Assembly (NCBI GenBank): GCA_943325435.2
Contig: CALPPK020000023.1
Span: 1-9,032, forward strand
Length of the DNA stretch: 9,032 bases
Origin: Bifidobacterium breve
Lineage (GTDB): Bacteria; Actinomycetota; Acidimicrobiia; Acidimicrobiales; Ilumatobacteraceae
Reading direction: 5' to 3'
The notes below the pieces were generated by a model, which was not told where the DNA came from, did no database searches, and saw nothing but the letters and a program-made list of their open reading frames with translations. The position numbers and the translations under genes were made by a program. Shown here piece after piece: positions 6,418 through 9,032 of this stretch. The first letter of the stretch is position 1. Every line of letters begins with the position of its first letter.

Positions 6418-7472
6418 TTGCAGTCCTGATTGCTGGGGCGGTTGCCATGGCGTTATCTCTATTTGGCACTCGAGCCCTGATCTCTTTCTTTGATGCGATT
6501 GGAAAAGGTCAGCCAATTCTTGGTTCTGATGACCATGGTCCTGTCCATCACATGAAAAAGCAGGGGACAGCCACGATGGGCGGAATTGCCATCATGCTGT
6601 CTGCATTCATTGGTTGGGCTGTAGCGCATTTGCGCGGGGGAATAGCTCTCTCTGATCAAGCAATGATTATGTGGGCTATCTGCGGAGTTTTGTCCGTCAT
6701 TGGTTTCCTCGACGACTTCTTGAAAGTGCGTAATGCGCATAACCGAGGAATCTTTTGGAAGAAGAAGGGATACATCACCTTCGGACTTGTAGTTGTGATG
6801 ATGACATGGCTACTGCTTGGAACAGGCGTTAGCGAAACATTGTCATTCACTCGTTTTGATTTCCCAGGTTGGAACTTGTCGCCTGTTCTGTGGGTCGTGT
6901 GGACATCAGTCATGGTGTGGGCAACAACAAATGCAGTGAATGTGACCGATGGTCTCGACGGGCTTGCAGCAGGGTCTGCGTTGTTTGGATTCCTCGCGTT
7001 CACAGTAATTGCTTATTGGGCATTTCGTAATCCTGATATTTACAATCTGGTCAACCCACTTGACTTGGCAGTATTTTCTGCTGCAATGGCAGGAGCCTGT
7101 GGTGGATTTCTCTGGTGGAACGCTGCGCCGGCGCGAATTTTCATGGGAGATGTTGGAGCGCTCGGAATCGGTGCTGCGTTGGGTCTATTGGCAGTGACTA
7201 CGAACACCCATATGTTGCTCCCGCTTATTTGTGCGCTCAACGTAATGGAAGCCGGTTCAGTTGCTTTGCAGATGGGCGTGTTCAAGGCGTCGGGTCGAAA
7301 GAAGAGATTGTTCCGTATGTCGCCAATTCATCATCACTTTGAACTTCTTGGGTGGCCCGAGACAACTGTCATTATCCGGTTTTGGATTTTGTCTGGAATC
7401 TGTGTGGCGATCGCAGTAGGAATGTTTATTGCAGACTTCACGCACATTGCCGATTCTTTTGCCGGTCGGTGA
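6414..7472 (+). CDS. mraY: Phospho-N-acetylmuramoyl-pentapeptide-transferase MraY
   Basis: MraY transfers phospho-MurNAc-pentapeptide from UDP to undecaprenyl phosphate, forming lipid I at the inner face of the membrane. The 352-residue product is a multi-pass membrane protein with the family's cytoplasmic loops: KKQGTATMGG near residue 50, the Mg-binding D100-D101 in FLDDFLK, N176-V-T-D179-G-L-D182 (catalytic/uridine region), ARIFMGDVGALG, and the triple histidine in PIHHHFE (H306-H308). Length is typical. It starts within the murE stop (ATGA), with AAGGAG 8 bases upstream. Normally its substrate is completed by MurF, whose gene is not in this window, so murF must lie elsewhere or the pathway differs. 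murD begins one base after its stop. Confidence 0.97.
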   Translation: MIAVLIAGAVAMALSLFGTRALISFFDAIGKGQPILGSDDHGPVHHMKKQGTATMGGIAIMLSAFIGWAVAHLRGGIALSDQAMIMWAICGVLSVIGFLDDFLKVRNAHNRGIFWKKKGYITFGLVVVMMTWLLLGTGVSETLSFTRFDFPGWNLSPVLWVVWTSVMVWATTNAVNVTDGLDGLAAGSALFGFLAFTVIAYWAFRNPDIYNLVNPLDLAVFSAAMAGACGGFLWWNAAPARIFMGDVGALGIGAALGLLAVTTNTHMLLPLICALNVMEAGSVALQMGVFKASGRKKRLFRMSPIHHHFELLGWPETTVIIRFWILSGICVAIAVGMFIADFTHIADSFAGR

Positions 7473-7473
7473 C

Positions 7474-8820
7474 ATGAAGCGAGTAGCGGTTTTTGGTCTG
7501 GCTCTAGCCGGTAAAGCAGCTGCGCGTGCATTGACAGCGCGAGGTTTTGAAGTTGTTCTGTCTGACGATGCAATCGTGGATGAACATCGTCGCCTTGCGC
7601 ACGAAATTGGTTGCGCAATCGTGCCTGTAGTGACCGGCGCCGACCTTGGTGCCTTTCTTGACGGAGTTGATGTGTTAATTCCAGCTCCTGGAGTAGCACC
7701 TCACCATCGCGTCATCGTTGAGGCTCTTGTTCGCAACGTATCTGTTCGCACTGAAATTGATATCGCCTATGAATGGGAACAACAGAGAAGTGGTGGCCCT
7801 CGTCCGATTCTTGGTGTAACGGGAACGGATGGCAAAACAACAACCACCATGATTACCGCGGCCTTGTTGCGTGGCAATGGCCGCTCTGTTGGCGAGGTGG
7901 GGAACACAGACCTTCCATTTATGGCGGCAATTGACCAACCGTTCGATGCTTTTGTTGTGGAGTGTTCAAGTTTTCGATTGCAGTTCACAGATGCTTTCCG
8001 TTGCGACGCCTCCGTGTGGCTGAATCTGGCTCCGGATCATCTTGACTGGCACGGTTCACTGGAAAAGTACGCAGGAGCAAAACGACGACTGTGGGCTCAT
8101 TCGCGACCAAGTGATGTGGTGATTGCTCCGACGAACAATGAAATGATTCTTGAAACAGCTCGTGCGAGTACATCGCGTTGTGTCACGTTCGGTCTTGACG
8201 CCGGCGATTACAGAGTGTCTTCAGGGTCTCTAATTAGTCCGCACGGAGAGATTTGCTCGGTTGAACAATTGTGGCGGGCACTTCCTCATGACATCACTAA
8301 CTCGCTAGCTGCTGCAGCTTTGGTTATTGAATCAGGGTTAAGCGTTGTGGGCGATGTTGCTGAGCCTCTTCATAATTTTGAATCCGCACATCATCGCATT
8401 GAGTTAGTCGGTGAATTCGATGGCTCTGCTTGGTACGACGATTCCAAAGCAACAAGTCCTCATGCTGCGCTTACCGCTATTCGTTCATTTGACCGCATCG
8501 TATTGATAGCTGGCGGCCGCAACAAAGACCTCGATCTCTCCCAGATGGCTACCGAACCACACCGAATGGCAGGAGTCATTGCAATTGGAGACGATGCTGA
8601 AGCAATTCGCCGTGCTTTTGAAGGTGTATGCGTTGTACGTGATGCGGCATCAATGGATGAAGCGGTTGTCTTTGCACATGGCTTGGCCAAAAACGGCGAA
8701 ACGGTTTTGTTGTCACCGGGCTGCACAAGTTACGACTGGTACAAAAATTACAACGAACGTGGTGACGACTTTCAAGACAGGGTACGTAAGTACTTCAACC
8801 AGACAGAATCGAGTTCATAA
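7474..8820 (+). CDS. murD: UDP-N-acetylmuramoyl-L-alanine:D-glutamate ligase MurD
   Basis: MurD adds D-glutamate to UDP-MurNAc-L-Ala in the cytoplasm, the step before MurE. From ATG 7474 the protein is 448 residues, the usual size, and starts MKRVAVFGLALAGKAAA, the expected Rossmann-like UDP-binding domain. An in-frame start at 7429 would overlap mraY and add 15 residues outside the family's N terminus, so it is rejected. Other signatures are the P-loop GVTGTDGKTTTT (114-125), VECSSFRLQ, NLAPDHLDWHG, the probable carbamylated lysine K203 in GAKRR, HRIE, DDSKATSP, and the C-terminal LSPGCTSYDW with a YNERGDDF segment. The P-loop has D119 where Asn is usual in Mur ligases. The stop shares one base with the ftsW start (TAATG), suggesting coupling. 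No good ribosome binding site is visible before its start. Confidence 0.96.
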   Translation: MKRVAVFGLALAGKAAARALTARGFEVVLSDDAIVDEHRRLAHEIGCAIVPVVTGADLGAFLDGVDVLIPAPGVAPHHRVIVEALVRNVSVRTEIDIAYEWEQQRSGGPRPILGVTGTDGKTTTTMITAALLRGNGRSVGEVGNTDLPFMAAIDQPFDAFVVECSSFRLQFTDAFRCDASVWLNLAPDHLDWHGSLEKYAGAKRRLWAHSRPSDVVIAPTNNEMILETARASTSRCVTFGLDAGDYRVSSGSLISPHGEICSVEQLWRALPHDITNSLAAAALVIESGLSVVGDVAEPLHNFESAHHRIELVGEFDGSAWYDDSKATSPHAALTAIRSFDRIVLIAGGRNKDLDLSQMATEPHRMAGVIAIGDDAEAIRRAFEGVCVVRDAASMDEAVVFAHGLAKNGETVLLSPGCTSYDWYKNYNERGDDFQDRVRKYFNQTESSS

Positions 8821-9032
8821 TGGTCACAGACAACAGATCCACCCAAACTCTCAAGGAACGCCGATTAGCAACGCTCCGCCGTGCCGGAGTTGCAGACCGA
8901 CATCGTGTTGCCTTAGAAAAGCCAACTGCAGCTTTTTATTGGATATTCATCATCGTCACTTCATTTGTGATGTTGGGGCTCGTCATGGTGCTGTCATCAT
9001 CTTCCGTCACCAACTTGCATTCCGGTGGTTCA
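8820..9032 (+). CDS. ftsW: Septal peptidoglycan polymerase FtsW (SEDS family), N-terminal part
   Basis: The frame opens at ATG 8820, inside the murD stop, and runs 71 codons to the right edge without a stop. It starts with a basic cytoplasmic tail of about 36 residues (TLKERRLATLRRAG). A first membrane segment (about 39-59) follows, containing GLVMVLSSSSV, the classic end of the first FtsW/RodA helix. FtsW is the SEDS glycosyltransferase that polymerises septal glycan from lipid II in partnership with FtsI, which is encoded four genes upstream. FtsW usually follows murD in dcw clusters, which favours it over RodA. The catalytic loops lie beyond the window. Confidence 0.88.
   Translation, partial: MVTDNRSTQTLKERRLATLRRAGVADRHRVALEKPTAAFYWIFIIVTSFVMLGLVMVLSSSSVTNLHSGGS

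Noticed and set aside
7429..7473. Upstream in-frame start for murD overlapping mraY
   Set aside because: The extra 15 residues precede the normal MurD N terminus, and ATG 7474 gives the expected length and a 1-base gap to the mraY stop.

Overview
The window is the front half of a division and cell wall (dcw) cluster, all on the + strand. The order is: tail of an unidentified gene, a lipoate/biotin-ligase-family protein, mraZ, rsmH (mraW), an FtsL-like divisome protein, ftsI (PBP2b/PBP3 type), murE, mraY, murD, and the start of ftsW, which runs off the right edge. MurE carries the DNPR signature of meso-diaminopimelate ligases, so the wall is probably of the meso-DAP type. Gene content, the frequent GTG start and ATGA junctions, a structured leader in front of rsmH, and an FtsI without visible PASTA repeats suggest an actinobacterium. 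The roughly balanced GC content suggests a moderate-GC lineage, for example Acidimicrobiia-like freshwater or marine groups. That placement is inference and was not tested.

Layout. Bases 1-97 hold the C-terminal 31 codons of an upstream gene. Bases 116-805 encode the ligase-family protein. Its 3' end and the next 80 bases hold the dcw control region: five TGG-type repeats spaced exactly 10 bp apart, overlapping a TTGACA / TAATCT promoter. This is what a MraZ operator looks like. mraZ follows with a strong ribosome binding site. The 185 bases between mraZ and the likely rsmH start contain a near-perfect 24-bp inverted repeat closing a 76-base loop, probably a structured RNA like the actinobacterial mraW leader motif. 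From rsmH onward the genes are almost gapless: ftsL/ftsI and murE/mraY overlap by 4 bases, murD/ftsW by 1, and the other gaps are 1-14 bases.

How the genes work together. MraZ likely represses its own operon. RsmH methylates 16S rRNA. The FtsL-like protein, FtsI and FtsW form the core septal synthase. MurE and MurD make the cytoplasmic UDP-MurNAc-peptide, and MraY moves it onto the lipid carrier as lipid I. The usual murF between murE and mraY is missing, and murE also uses more AGA/AGG and ATA codons than its neighbours. The most interesting non-coding features are the 10-bp-phased MraZ box and the mraZ-rsmH leader, which contains repeated segments that could pair in alternative ways. I found no RNA genes, insertion sequences, CRISPR arrays or convincing minus-strand genes.
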